Source of the DNA: Panorpa germanica
Lineage: Eukaryota; Arthropoda; Insecta; Mecoptera; Panorpidae
Reading direction: 5' to 3'
Length of the DNA stretch: 64,000 bases
Assembly (NCBI GenBank): GCA_963678705.1
Contig: OY783212.1
Location: 3,224,001 to 3,288,000, forward strand
Part shown: in pieces, positions 48,501-60,360 of the stretch
Position numbering within the stretch: the first letter of the stretch is position 1
Layout: every line of letters starts with the position of its first letter
Program-made: the position numbers and the translations under genes
Notes under the pieces: model-generated
Seen by the model: the letters and a program-made list of their open reading frames with translations, nothing else
Databases searched by the model: none
Told to the model about the DNA's origin: nothing

Positions 48501-51500
48501 TATTCATAATAATATTAGTCAAAAGTGTTTAAAGGATAATTTCGTATTTATAGAAAAAACGCAGCGCCCATGAGCGTGCCCGAGAGATAGTAACCTCTGG
48601 GGAATGGGCATCTGGTAAGAGGTGGGGAGAAGATGCACCTAAGGAAAAAATAAGTGCTGATTCTGTGAGTTTAATTGGTAGTGGAGCATGTGGTGCACTT
48701 GTTCATGGATTAGAAGACGAGTACCTGGGTATGATGCTTTACTTTGATATTAACTATCATTATCATAATTATTTTAATGTGAGCTCTTAAACCTATGTTA
48801 TACTTTTTTTATTAGAGGTTAGAAATGCTTCTGTGGATTCAATGTGCCTTTTGGCTTTACAAAATCATGATTTTGCTGAAATGTCTCTCGACTTCTTAGT
48901 AGACATGTTTAATGATGAAATTGAAGATGTTCGACTAAGAGCCATTAGCAGTTTATCTAGAATTTCTGAAAACATTGTATTAAGAGAAGATCAGTTAGAA
49001 ACGATTCTAGGCGCTCTGGAGGTAATTTTTAATCTGGAACAAATTATATAAAAGCGTTATAAATCAGATACATTACATTAATTTTATAATGATATTTTTT
49101 ATAGGACTTTTCGGTCGAGGTTCGTGAAGGATTGCATGATATGCTGGGCTCTTGTAATTTAGCAAGTGCTGATTGCTTGCAAATGTTATTGGATAAATTA
49201 ATGGCTATTTTGTTGAAATATCCACAGGTAAAACAATTATGTTCTTATAGTAGAATAGTGAGATTAAAGTATGTTTTAATTAATTCTTTTTTAGGATAAA
49301 GTATCAACGTGGGGCTGCACGAAACGTGTAGGAGCTCGTCACCCTTCATTTGTGTTGATGTTAGCGCCGCAGCTGTTGCATTCACATCCATTCCTTGAAC
49401 AAGCCGAACCAAATGTTGATGACCCAGCATGTATCCTTTTTGTGGATATCTATCATTGTTTTCTAAGTACTTATGAAATACTTATATAATATTTCAGTTT
49501 TAGTCGAGATTCACACTTATTTATACACCTGTTAAACAGTTATTTATATTTAGTGTTTATCTTTTTCGCACTAACATAATCATAAAACTTCTTAAAAATA
49601 CCATTTAAGGATTATAGAATCTTAAAAATATCCTTTTAAGGATTAAAGGTTTTTAATATAGAAATCAACCCTTTCTTTCTTTCGTATTACCCGTTTAGAT
49701 TCAATTGCTAGGTTTTGTTTAAGTAAAATATTACAATATTGCCGGCATATTGTCTAGCTGTAGTATTTAATATTAAGATGTTTTTGTAACTGAACCAATT
49801 CATGCTTTAACTTATCCTTAATGATTATTATAGATATTGCGATATTAATTTTAATATTTAATGCTGCGCAATTTAATCAACCTCTTATAGCGTTATTTCC
49901 TCAGTACACAATCTGGCATTATAATTACCTCCGCGACACAATGCCAAATAGAGTTCCCAAGTTAAGTTTCTCTGGAAGCCACACAATTGAGAGAGAACTT
50001 AAAGTTATGTTGGATTCCGGCAATTTTTTGAAAATGTTAGTTAAACAAATTAGTACAGCCATTGAAAACACTCCACGAGCGACACTGATTAGTCTTCTTA
50101 AAGGAGCACAAAGAGATTTAGATAAGTATGTCCTAGGGTCTCTCACACTGGACCAGACTACTTGCAACCTCCGATTTTTCAAGAGGTGTGTTGTAGTTGT
50201 TTCGCGTAAACACTCTTTATCATGAGAAGACTTTAATGTTTATCAATACACCACTGTATTAAAATGTGTGTGGTTCATATGTTCCAGTGTGAGATAGACC
50301 TAATATGTTAAATGAAGTGTTACTTATATATTTGACAATATAAGTATAACTTAATTTGAAACTATATGTTTATTCTATTAGATTGGCCGAAATAGATCCA
50401 GAAATATCGGCACCTGCACAGTTCATTAATATATTTTTAAATACTCAATTATTATTTATTCGATGCTTGGAATTTCGGGATACGTATACTACAGCGGGGC
50501 CTCCAACTTTCATCGCACAACTGCTACAGAAATGTAAAAAGCAAGTAATTTTTTAATTCAAATAATCTATCACGAGACTCTGCAACTAAAGAATAAAATA
50601 TTGTTTAGTTAACAATATAATATTGTAAATAAATAATCATTTTTTAGATTGCAGTATTTATTTTCCGGTTTATCAGTGGAAGGCTCCAGCACCGTAATAC
50701 AGTTATGTTTAAAAGCAAGAGCTTTACATCTAGCTATAGTCACTAGAGAAAGCAAACAATCAGCACTCTCTCCGTGTCAAATGTTTTTGAAAATTTTGAA
50801 AGAAACGAAAACTTTTTTACAAGCAAATGGTCAGTATCTCAAATGTTTCCCGTTTCCGTTTATGTTTCTGCTACTAAAGCGAAGGTTATAATACAATTAC
50901 TATTTCCACATTATAGACTTAGAACCAGATAGTTTTACGAAACAAATTTTTACTCAAGTAAGTTGTCTTGAGAATGACAGTCGGGGATCAAAAGCTCTAC
51001 TTCCCGGACCTGTTGGACGTGCTTTAATGCCGTTATTGCAGAATTGTTCACTAAGTAAACTACCTAGTCCAGATACCAATGTACGTAGAATGGTAGACCT
51101 TTACAGGACTGTTAAGAGATTTATGAATGAAATAAAGTCAGCGAGTGTGGTATTTTAAGTTCATTTTAATTTTAATTTTTAGATTCGAATGTGTTATGCA
51201 GTTATTCATCAGCCAACCAGTAATAAATCTGATAATGCACTAAAGTTAACTGCAGGTTTTATTGCATCTGTAGATCTACATGCAGATATTTATAATCTTC
51301 AAGATCCAAAAACATTGCGATTGATGGCTAAGTATCCCGATCAAAAGGTGCATCTTCTGATTCCAAGGAAGAGTCATTTAAAGCCATTGCCAGAACATGA
51401 AGGTAAATAAATTGGTTTTATTGTAACATGACTTAACTGTTCGGAATTAATGGTTTACTGGTTTAATAGGAGTGGGGTACCGTCTTAGAACAACCGTATT

Positions 51501-51675
51501 GTTGTCTCATGGGGTCTGGTCCGAGTCTTGTTTAGTAGAAGTGGGGTTGTGTTTGTCACCTTCATCAATAGTAAGTGGGCTTCAAAACTCCCAAACTATG
51601 TTTTCTGAGGATTTGGAGCTGTGTCCAACAGTTCAAGTGGGTCTTGCACCTAAACTTGTAAAACGGGGAATTTGA
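45581..51675 (+). CDS. IntS4: Integrator complex subunit 4
   Basis: HEAT-repeat scaffold of the Integrator cleavage module. With the INTS9-INTS11 endonuclease it processes snRNA 3' ends and terminates paused transcription in the nucleus. Fifteen exons: 45581-45634, 45709-46281, 46345-46520, 47327-47419, 48385-48484, 48554-48728, 48816-49021, 49105-49227, 49295-49430, 49834-50125, 50382-50544, 50655-50829, 50917-51149, 51183-51402, 51470-51675. They sum to 2925 nt, 974 aa (human about 963). Landmarks match INTS4: VALKKRV at the start, [49 protein letters not shown] and [14 protein letters not shown]. For exon 10 I took the GTATGT donor after 50125. The next GT (50186) is also in phase but inserts about 20 unfamiliar residues. 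Confidence 0.96.
46795..46915. mobile_element. Family A MITE fragment in IntS4 intron 3
   Basis: TTGATAAAGTTGGTTATCAGG, the following CCCAATTATT and the AGATATTAACAATTAA..GTCATTTTT series match the inner right-end third of family A in reverse orientation. Ends are missing. Relic. Confidence 0.55.
47460..48344 (+). mobile_element. Helitron-like non-autonomous element in IntS4 intron 4
   Basis: The 3' end has the Helitron signature: a GTCGCTTGCGAC hairpin (48329-48340 region), a short G-rich spacer, then CTAG at 48341-48344 followed by host T. Toward the 5' side is a GCGAAAACGGCT..CGATCTTTTTGAAAATTT segment of the sort seen near insect Helitron 5' ends. TC near 47458 is a possible 5' terminus but is not certain. 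Much of the interior is strand-biased with A-runs and G-runs. There is no Rep/helicase frame, so it would move only with help in trans. Confidence 0.65.
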
Positions 51676-52578
51676 TTTGTACATACAAAATATGTAACAT
51701 AGGTTTATAGAAATTTGTATTTTTATATAGAACTTGAAAATTAAAATATATGTAATAAAATATTAAGGGTTATTATTCAATAATTATAATAAAAATTTAA
51801 ATTTAACGAATATAAACAATATATTTTACAATGCAAATTTATAATAGGCATTGAAACGCCTAATAGATAGAGAACAGTAATAACAGTGAATATTTCATAT
51901 TGACTTTATTATGAAGTTAATAGTTCTAGTAATGACATTAAAATATTAAATAAATAAAAGTTCTGTAGATAGTATTGTTACGAACAGCATAAAAATCTGA
52001 GTAATATTCGGGGAAATATATACATATTTCAGGAAAATCTCAACATTTTATCACTTTTATTTATATTTACATTTTTTTATATTTACATACACATTTATAT
52101 ACTTATATAAATCAAGGAAGTGGCGTTTATTTAAATAAAATACCTATGTTATAAAAATATCAAATAGTTTATTAAAAAACAGTTTTTACTATATAGTTTA
52201 AATATAAAAAACAGTACAAATAATAGAAAATTAAGCTATATTGATTATTTATATCTGGCAGTTCACAATACTCGTATATTCACATGATGCTCGTATTGTG
52301 ATTATCAATTGGATTTATTCGTATAATTAAATATATGTATCATTCATTAATAAAACTACTTCAACAATATTAATAAAATATATTTTTGTATTTTAATATA
52401 TTAACTTTAGAAAGCTGAGATCTAACTCCCCGTGTACCAATCTACATCTAATTACATAGAAACTAATACAATTTATCAACTTATAAACAATTTAGCAATA
52501 AACAAATAAAAAATATATCTAGTAAAAATAAGTTAAACTATTAGAAATTTTATAATGAAATTTTTTGTGCTAATTTAA

Positions 52579-53020
52579 CCCGCTAAACACAACAAATGTA
52601 TATATGAGTTATGCATATGTGACGTTTATTTAACATATAAAAGTTTACCTTTTACATAATTCTTTTTATGTTAATATAATGTTAGATTACATAAGAAAAG
52701 TTAACTTTCGGCATAAATTTATGTTTTCTAACGTCAATAAATAATCTAACACTATGTTTTATTATTTATCGAAGTTTAACATAATTCTGTTATAATGTCA
52801 TTATATATATGTAAACATCTTTTGCTAATATATTACTTTAATATGCAACATTATATAATTTTACATAAAAATATTTATTAAAGTCAACAAAACAAAGTTA
52901 TTTCGGAGGATACTGTTGTTATGTAATTTTACATCATATTAACTTAAAAACAATTATGAAATCTGTAATTTTCTAATGTTATTTAAACCTTAAATATACT
53001 TAACTGTGTTTAGCGGGGAG
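52579..53020. mobile_element. piggyBac-type MITE with TTAA flanks
   Basis: TTAA at 52575-52578 and again at 53021-53024 bracket a segment starting CCCGCTAAACACA and ending TGTGTTTAGCGGGGAG. TTAA duplication plus CCC..GGG ends is the piggyBac pattern. It is 442 bp and non-coding. Related sequence occurs at about 30847-31202, and 3'-end fragments lie near 60078-60108 and 60455-60508. Confidence 0.75.
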
Positions 53021-53684
53021 TTAAGAGATTAAGGTCATTTTCTCAATTCTCAGTCAACTGAGATTTAATATTATTTTCTTTCATTGGAACATAACTGTAG
53101 CTTAACCAAGCCAAATATTTTGGTTATATTTTCGCTGGTTTTTTGTCTTTGAAAAAACTAAAATTGAAGTTGAAGTTAAACTTCAGTTATGCCATAAGAG
53201 ATGTTTAGCTCTGCACAAGGAGAGGAAGGATATCGAGGAAGATATCTCGCGTCATGTGGAATCTCAACTGACGCGTAAAATGTTACTTGTAGACTCAATT
53301 TAAGTAAGAATTGAAAAAACGAATTGAACTGTTTTCATGCAGTATTGTTCAATAATAATTAAATTGTTTATAAGAAGAGGTTTTTTAGTAAATTATTAAA
53401 TAAATAAATCACTAATTATCTTGGCAACTTCTCATTCATTTGAGTATTATTATGTATTTTTAAATAATAAAAAAATATCTTTTTAAATAAACTTAGAAAT
53501 TAATTTCATACTCGTAAAAGTCCTTTTTAAAATAATAATGTGTTATCGAATAACGCATATTCAATGTCGATAGTTTTATTTAGTTTATAACAATTTTATT
53601 TGTTTGTACTAAAATGGACGGTCACTACTAAATCACATAGAAAAACTGACGTGTGATTTATACTAATTAACATGATTTGATTTC

Positions 53685-55225
53685 AACAACAAAATATTTC
53701 CATTCAAGTTAAATGTTAGCTTATGACTTATAGACCTCTGCAAACAACGGCGACAAGAATCGTATAAGATTCGTACGAGATTCAGATAAATTGTTTGTAT
53801 CTAAGCAACGTTCATTTCATTTTAGATACGTATTTAGTCATGGTCTTTATGGATCTCTTTCAACGGGCCACGAGCCGCCACAATGAGCTTGTGTCCTATG
53901 TGTTAACTTCTATAAAATTGTACTATATATTGATAAGGTTGATTACTATAACCTCAAATGTCCAATTATTTTTTAATAACTCCTTATATTTCAGGAGATA
54001 TTAGCAATTAAAAAAGTCATTTTTTCTCTTTATTTATTAAAGGGATTCAACGTTGGACAACATTCCAACTGCATGTGACATCACAACCGGTAGTTGCTAT
54101 CTCTTTTATACAACAGAGCGTAAAAGAAATAGCATGTTCAAGACAGAACTCTGGCAAGTTTACAGGTTACCAACCTTACAGCTCATAAATCTCTGCTATA
54201 TGTATTTATATATCAAAATATCAAATATTATTTACAGCTATTTCCGTAACAGAGTTAAATAAAATAAAAACTTATTATTCTTTGACTTGACTTGATTATT
54301 TCGACTACCAACGGTTACAAAACATTACCACAGCACTGATCTACTCAACAAATAACTGACATTAATGCATTTCCCGTCATACAGATATAGCCGACCATTT
54401 CTAGCGCTAAAACTACAATTCAAATTTTTAATTGCTATATCTCCGTCAACATTTAGATATTTAATAAAATAGACACGCCAATACACATTTATTAACATCA
54501 ATTTTAATCAACAATTGAAAAATCCACCAGTAAAAAATTAAGACACAAGCCCATTAACCCAAACTAAAGCTAATGGTTCGTACCTAATTCGCTCACAAAC
54601 AGTCAATGTGCAATACTGAAAAGCTCAGAGCTTGTCTAAGCTTTCTAGTGATTTAAATAAAAATATTCAAACCGGCCTGTAAACCATTTAAGGCCAATTT
54701 TACAATAGCCTAATTTTTAACTGTGGCTTATTATAACCCTTGGGTGATACATTTGTTTCTAAGCTCTGAGTTCTCTTTGAGTTGAAAATAACTCTATAAC
54801 TAACTAAGTTTACCCAAGCAAAATACCTTGATCACATGCTCCGTTAGTTAACTGTGGTCGGTTTTTGACAAACATAGAATTTGAAATCCAATTTTTTAGG
54901 TTAATGTTATAACTATAGTTTAACTGAGAAAAGGAGGAAGAATCGAACTTTGCTAAGCCAAAATCTTTCACCAAATTGTTTAATGAGTACTCATAGTGTA
55001 AGATTTACGTAATAATTCTCTCTAAACGTAATTACCACATCATGTTACATTTTTTTTAAGTTTTCTAACTCTCGTACGAATCTTATACGATTCGTTTCAA
55101 TTCGTTCGAATCTTATCCGATTTTGGTCAACATTGTTTGTAGAGTAGTAACGTAAAATGTTCAGTTTTCATCTGACGGATTGTTTTACACTTTTACAAAA
55201 ATGGAAATATTTTGTTCACAATTCT
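53685..55225. mobile_element. Element with long inverted ends, carrying a nested family A MITE
   Basis: The left end (about 53685-53790) and right end (about 55065-55225) are imperfect reverse complements sharing AAAATATTTCC, AAACAA, AATCGTATAAGATTCGTACGAG and neighbours. The right arm has an additional ATTCGTTCGAATCTTATCC insertion. Between them lie a family A copy at 53883-54554 and unrelated AT-rich sequence. No transposase frame. Confidence 0.6.
53883..54554 (-). mobile_element. Family A MITE, inverted copy
   Basis: It is 672 bp, with ATGAGCTTGTGTCC at the left and GACACAAGCCCAT at the right, reverse orientation. It has the extra AACTCTGGCAAGTTTACAGG block also present in the 39193 copy. 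The intergenic location shows that family A is not restricted to introns. Confidence 0.9.
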
Positions 55226-56402
55226 TATGTATAATATATTATATTTATTTATATTTTAAATTGATATTATATAAATACTTTTCTAATTCAATAAGAATAT
55301 TTAATGGTTAACAAATTGTTTTTTTGCTTTTCAAGCAAAAATGCCTCTGTCATGGTAAAAAAAACATTTTTCTAAAATATTTGTAAAAACAAGTAAATCT
55401 ATTATTTAACAATAAAAATGTAGGTTTCGTGGTAACGCGCCAATAGTTGATGAAACTGTTTCCTGTGGTTTATTTCTGGAGCTCTTTTACTGCGGGATAA
55501 CCTGCGGAAACGGAAACAGAAACAGTTTCTGGAAAAGCGTGTGCGTGTTCAATTTATCAGAGCAATTAGAATTAGAATTATGAATTAGACAGTTAGTGTA
55601 CTCGTATGTGTTAGTTAGAAATCAATCTAGGAAATTGGCAAGTAAAGGCACCATATTGTTAAATAAAAAATGTTTAAATTGTTTTTTCTTTCTTACTTTG
55701 ATAAGATTTGATAAAAAATAAGCAAAAAATCACAGCACATTAATTATAATATTTATATTTCTATAATCAAAGAAAAAGCTTAGGAACAATTTGTGTGATT
55801 ACTTTATTTTTAAGTTTCGTCTAATATCTTTTTTTATTAATTGATTTTTCTAATTTTCTGTTATTTTCCTAAAGTATACTTTCTCCGCTTTTTTACCTTT
55901 TTAAACTTAGACAACTTCATTTATTTTTCTGTCAGTTGGTACTTTGAGTATTTCACTTAACTTAAAACTAAGTTCACGATGAATGAACAAATTGTGAAGT
56001 TGTTTAATATCAAAACCGATAATTTGGAAATTCTTATGTACATATACTTACAATGCATTGATTTTAAATTAAAAACTAAATTCTTCCAGATCTACTTCTG
56101 AATTTTGTAAAATGAGGATTTTACTCAACGGCCAGTAACACATAATTAGTAACGGTATCCGGTTTACGTTGAAAATCGTTGCAAAACGTTTGTCTGGTCT
56201 TCCCCCAGTCTTCGTTTTACTCAACCTTACTGAACCTTACAGCATCCTTGTTGGACTTAAAACCGTGACGATTCGTTTACATATGTACAATTTTTATGGA
56301 AAAGTTTGTACGCCATCTTGAAACTGTAAGTCATTTATTTGAGGTGAATTAACAAGAAGATCTGTAACACATTTATTTCCTGGAAGCCATTATTATTATC
56401 AG

Positions 56403-57668
56403 CTACCTCTTACTCGGCTTGGCGGCACTTCCGGCCGTCGCGTTCTTCTGTGCTAGATGAGTTTGATAATGTTTAGCGAGATGCGCTTTCTGCCGGAAAC
56501 TTTTTCCACAAAGCGAACATGCAAATGGTTTTTCACCAGTATGCGTACGTATGTGCACATTTACGGAATACTTATCTTTAAACCCCTTTGAACAAATAGA
56601 ACAATAATGTAAAGATCTTTCCTTTCGCGCTCCACCCGTGCACGTGGAGGCTGTAGTTCCCGTTGTTGCGGTATTTGTGGGTTTTCCTCCTGCGTTGCTT
56701 TTCCGATATTTTTTCACGGCAGGTTTAGCAACACTACTCGTGACTTCCGCTGGTGTGTAGGTTTCCGTACAGAATTGCTGCACTTCCGTTGCTATCCTTT
56801 TTAGTTTTTCATAGTCCTCGGGGTATGTTACTACATCTAATTGTGAAAGGAACATATCGTCTACTGGAGTTGATTGGTGCTCCTCGTCGAACAACGGAAG
56901 TGTTGCATCGACGAACCCTAGCGAGTCTTGATCTGTGGTGACGGGTATGATAGGAAATAATACTGTGTCCGATGGAGTCGTCAGCGCTCGTCGCAGCTCC
57001 TCGTCTGGTTTTGGTTTTCCGTAGCCCTTCCCTTGTAGAGCACTACGTAACAGTGAATCTGCACTACTGTTGTGGTCGGCTAAGCGCCAGTCGTTGTTAT
57101 TGTTCTGAAACTCATTCAGGTCATCCTTGTTATCGGCAAAACCACTGTCTTCATATGAGAAACTCTCTGTTTTAACGGCAAACCCTGGCAAGCCCCCGAG
57201 GATGCTTTCCAAGTCTAGTGGAGCTGGAGCTTCCTCCTTCCTGCCTGGCCAAGGCTCCGTCGCCGTTCCATTGAGAACAGTTAGTGTGTAGATCTGACCA
57301 TCAGTGTTGCTACCTGATCCTAAACTTGGAAGGGAGTCCTGTGGCTGGTTCCAGCAATACCGGCTTAAGTCTTCCAGGATGGCTGACTCCAGCCTCGTTG
57401 AGTCCTTGTTGTCCGCACTCCAGAACTGATCGTATCCTGCCAGAGGAGGAGTACCATCTGAACTTAGCAGGTTGTTGTTTTGCTCCTTTGATGATGTTGA
57501 CGTTTCTGGAGGAGATTGAACATCCTGTTCCAGGAAAACGTTCACTGAGCGCATTTGTTTGGCTAGTTGCAGCTGCGATTCTGTAAGATCCGGGGAAACT
57601 ACAAAATCGAAAAAGTCTGTTTTGGAAATGTCTTCTTGCCGAAAGGCTTCTGTTATATTTATGTCCAT
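56403..57668 (-). CDS. Transcription factor with two C-terminal C2H2 zinc fingers
   Basis: One uninterrupted coding exon of 421 codons plus stop. Residues 1-340 are acidic and Ser/Thr/Gln/Asn-rich, with possible activation segments ([11 protein letters not shown] near 18-28, [21 protein letters not shown]). A basic stretch (VKKYRKS) precedes the fingers. Finger 1 (355-376) is YCSIC…HIRTH and finger 2 (382-404) is FACSLC…HYQTH, joined by the standard TGEKP linker. A short Lys-rich tail ends the protein. Two adjacent fingers can contact about 6 bp of DNA, so partners or the flanks probably add specificity. The ATG at 57668 follows AAA and is the first in frame. A nine-codon upstream frame lies 5' of it. 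I do not recognise the orthologue. Confidence 0.88.
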   Translation of the reverse strand: MDINITEAFRQEDISKTDFFDFVVSPDLTESQLQLAKQMRSVNVFLEQDVQSPPETSTSSKEQNNNLLSSDGTPPLAGYDQFWSADNKDSTRLESAILEDLSRYCWNQPQDSLPSLGSGSNTDGQIYTLTVLNGTATEPWPGRKEEAPAPLDLESILGGLPGFAVKTESFSYEDSGFADNKDDLNEFQNNNNDWRLADHNSSADSLLRSALQGKGYGKPKPDEELRRALTTPSDTVLFPIIPVTTDQDSLGFVDATLPLFDEEHQSTPVDDMFLSQLDVVTYPEDYEKLKRIATEVQQFCTETYTPAEVTSSVAKPAVKKYRKSNAGGKPTNTATTGTTASTCTGGARKERSLHYCSICSKGFKDKYSVNVHIRTHTGEKPFACSLCGKSFRQKAHLAKHYQTHLAQKNATAGSAAKPSKR

Positions 57669-58343
57669 TTTGAATTTTATTTGTTCACTTTACTAGTAGC
57701 ACATGAAATCACAGAGCAGTTAACCTGGAGACCTGTTGGCTGCTGCGGTGTGCTGTGGTGGCGGTGTGGTTGGTGATTGACTGATGCAGGCACTTCAGGA
57801 TTACTTCAGTAACGTCCGCTTGTGGTCCATGGTCTGAAACAAACACGACAATTAGTAACATATATTCACTTTTTATATTTGCGAGCTAAGCTACATGCAA
57901 AACATACAGAAAACAACAAACACCGTAATGCCAAAAGTACGGAATTGAGGGTGCTTTTCCTTCCCGGGAAAATTACGGCCGTAATAATTGTACAAATTAT
58001 GAACAAAAGAATGGAAAACATTATAAATTGTACTCAACTAATATTATAATATGTCTTTTATAGAAAATAAAGTGGTTAAAGTGGTGAGGAAAATGCGCGG
58101 AGTCGTTTTCGAGCCACCATACGAATCGCGTAAACATATGAACAAACAAACATATAAACTTTCAGTTGGAACATTATAATATAGGATCTGTAAAGTATTT
58201 GCTAAAGATGTCAATAAGACGATATAACAAAATAGCCGGTGCAAATGGCGATAACAGCTTTAACCTGAAAAGAACAAAAGTTTATGCATCGCTCGCAATA
58301 TTTATGGTTATTTATTAAAAAATTTCAAATGTCCATAATGCAG
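57669..58343 (-). promoter_or_regulatory. 5' UTR and promoter side of the zinc-finger gene
   Basis: On the minus strand a TTTCAG acceptor-like site is followed directly by ACCATGG, which opens a nine-codon upstream frame (MDHKRTLLK, then stop) at about 57830-57801, about 130 bases before the main ATG. Further upstream the sequence is AT-rich with no coding signal. Confidence 0.5.
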
Positions 58344-58349
58344 TTCTAA

Positions 58350-58738
58350 ATTTAGAGGCAGCATCATGTCCAGCGACACGGTATCCAGTTCGAGACCACG
58401 CTGCCCTGCCACAACCTGCAGATCGTGGTGAACCAGCTGGACTAGCCGGACTAGTCGGACCGCAGAAGGTTTTTACTATTAGAGTCATACATCATTTAGA
58501 TTTTTTTATAAAGTTATATGTATAGAGCCAAGAACCAAGAACCAGCATTTAAAAGAATTTGGGGCAGTGTGCTAGAGTTGTTTTTTTTATTATAAAGTTT
58601 ATAGGATTAGGACAAATGCCGCAGCAAGCGGGGGCAGCACCAGCGAATAAAATTAATTTGAAATTGGTGTCGATGTTCGAAGCTAGAAATGCAGAGCAGC
58701 AGTTGGAAATTCTATCTTAACTTAACTGAAATAATATT
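58350..58738 (+). pseudogene. GC-rich patches, possibly a decayed coding sequence
   Basis: Two patches of unusually high GC. At about 58358-58450 one frame reads HGIQFETTLPCHNLQIV and ends at a stop. At 58617-58718 an ATG opens MPQQAGAAPANKINLKLV and stops after 33 codons. Composition and residues are protein-like but frames are short and interrupted by AT-rich sequence without obvious splice sites. It could be a relic or two exons of an unrecognised gene. Confidence 0.25.
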
Positions 58739-59044
58739 GAGACAGAGACATACGACAATTCGTTTGTGACTAGAGGTTATATATACTAAAGGTATTTATA
58801 AATTTGATTTTGATTTTTGACGTCACATGGCAAAGAGTAGTACAGAACGTATTGAGTTCTCATTAGTGCAATACTTTGTTGCTCGAAACAGATGTAATGC
58901 AATCTCTTTTGCATTATTTTGCATAACAGATATAGCAAATTGATTAGAAATTTTCATAGAATTGATTTTATAAATTTGTCTCATTAAAGAGTAAAAAAGA
59001 ATATTTTATTTGTTAATGTCTTCTATAATATTCTAACTAATTTA

Positions 59045-59200
59045 GGAATTGCAGTTTTATAGAAATTAAGACATGGTTCTTCACCCAGTAATTCTTTTAT
59101 TAATGTGTGGATCTCCACTATGAGCTTACTTTACTATATATGGATAAAGTTATCTATCAGGACGTAAAGTTGCCTAGAATGACGTAGTATTTATCTCTTT
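59045..59200. mobile_element. Family A MITE fragments
   Basis: AGTTTTATAGAAATTAAGACA (right-end type) and ATGAGCTTAC..ACTATATATGGATAAAGTT (inverted right-end type) lie side by side, suggesting two broken copies or a small foldback derivative. Confidence 0.5.
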
Positions 59201-60149
59201 AATTATTTTGTATATAAAAATTAAAAGTAATTCTATACTTAAGGTGAATAGACGTCCCGTTTCCGATCCCGATCTCGCTGCTTGTTCCGTAATTCATTAT
59301 TGAATCGTGGCACACATTTTTCATAACACCCTCAAAACTCAAAACATGAATGTTAGTCTGTATTCATGCAATATTTTATTTAAGAGAAACCTAGTAATAT
59401 TTCGTATAAAACTGCCTAAATAAGAAAACTTTATATTGTCGGGATACAAAGTTTAATTAAAGTAAAATTTAAGTTAAAGCAGAATATTATTAGAGGCGAT
59501 AAAAGGCTACGTGCCTAGGAAGCCCGAGAAATTATATATGAAAAAAAAGAATACTTTAATACGATTTAATCCCTAAAATTCCTTTCTAAAATAAAAACGG
59601 TCTACTTAAGAAGTAATATGAAATATAACACATACTCATATATATATGTAAAGAAATGATATTTCTTTAGTTGGCAACACTGACTAGAGATATTACAACT
59701 GCGTTCTGGTCAGATCAGGTAACGGTATACATTAGTTATAGCTACTTACATGGTAGTGTGTGCCAACGGACAACACAATTGATATTTGGAGTCGAGTCGT
59801 TATAAAATTAGATAAAACGGAATTGACAATTTAAATAATAAACTTTAAATGTCGTTTCTTTGATTTCAGGTATGATTTAAGTTAAATACTGTAATTATTA
59901 AAATGTGAACGTAAATTACTAAAATAAACTTCGTGTATCGAATGGGTTTTTCGTTGACTGTAAGAACAAATGTAATGAAGGCTGTGGAAGTTTCGGGCGC
60001 TCGTCGCATATAGAGAAATAACTGAGAAAAAATTAGAAGATAAAGAAAGAAGCGATATATACTTATAGTTACTTATGTTAGATAAATCTTAAATATACGT
60101 TACTATGTTCAGCGGGTGTATACTCGTATACCATTGTACCATATGTAGA

Positions 60150-60360
60150 GTCATTCAACAAGCGCTGTCTTTTTAAATTTTGCACCATTTTTTAACTGTC
60201 AACATACAACCATGGTTGCGGTGATATTTGGCAGATATTGTGCTTCATTACGAACTACTGAGTTTGTACTTTGGATTAAAGCAAAAATATCACCACTTTT
60301 CACGAAAATATTGCCTTTTCATGTGGATTTAAAATATCACCTCTTATTAAAAGACCCTAT
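60150..60360. repeat. Repeat shared with the MITE at 62918
   Basis: ATTCAACAAGCGCTGTC, GACAGATATTGTGCTTC-like and TTTGTACTTTGGATTAAAGCAAAAATATC parts correspond, in a different order and orientation, to the element at 62918-63178. Diverged copy with one recognisable end. Confidence 0.45.

Larger units (their letters stand above)
51676..56402. other. Repeat-rich intergenic block
   Basis: 4.7 kb between convergent genes with no supported coding exon. It contains IntS4 3' UTR signals (AATAAA near 51756), a TTAA-flanked MITE (52579-53020), an element with long inverted ends (53685-55225) carrying a family A copy inside it, and about 1.1 kb of plain AT-rich sequence up to the zinc-finger gene. 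Confidence 0.6.

Noticed and set aside
50126-50185. Extension of IntS4 exon 10 by 20 codons
   Set aside because: In frame, but adds residues not expected in INTS4. The GTATGT donor after 50125 restores the RDLDKLAEID link that matches the family's RDLQRLGEL segment.
53795-54262. Two 69-codon plus-strand frames
   Set aside because: Lie within and across the MITE copy at 53883-54554. The same peptide appears from other copies of the repeat, so it reflects the repeat and not a gene.
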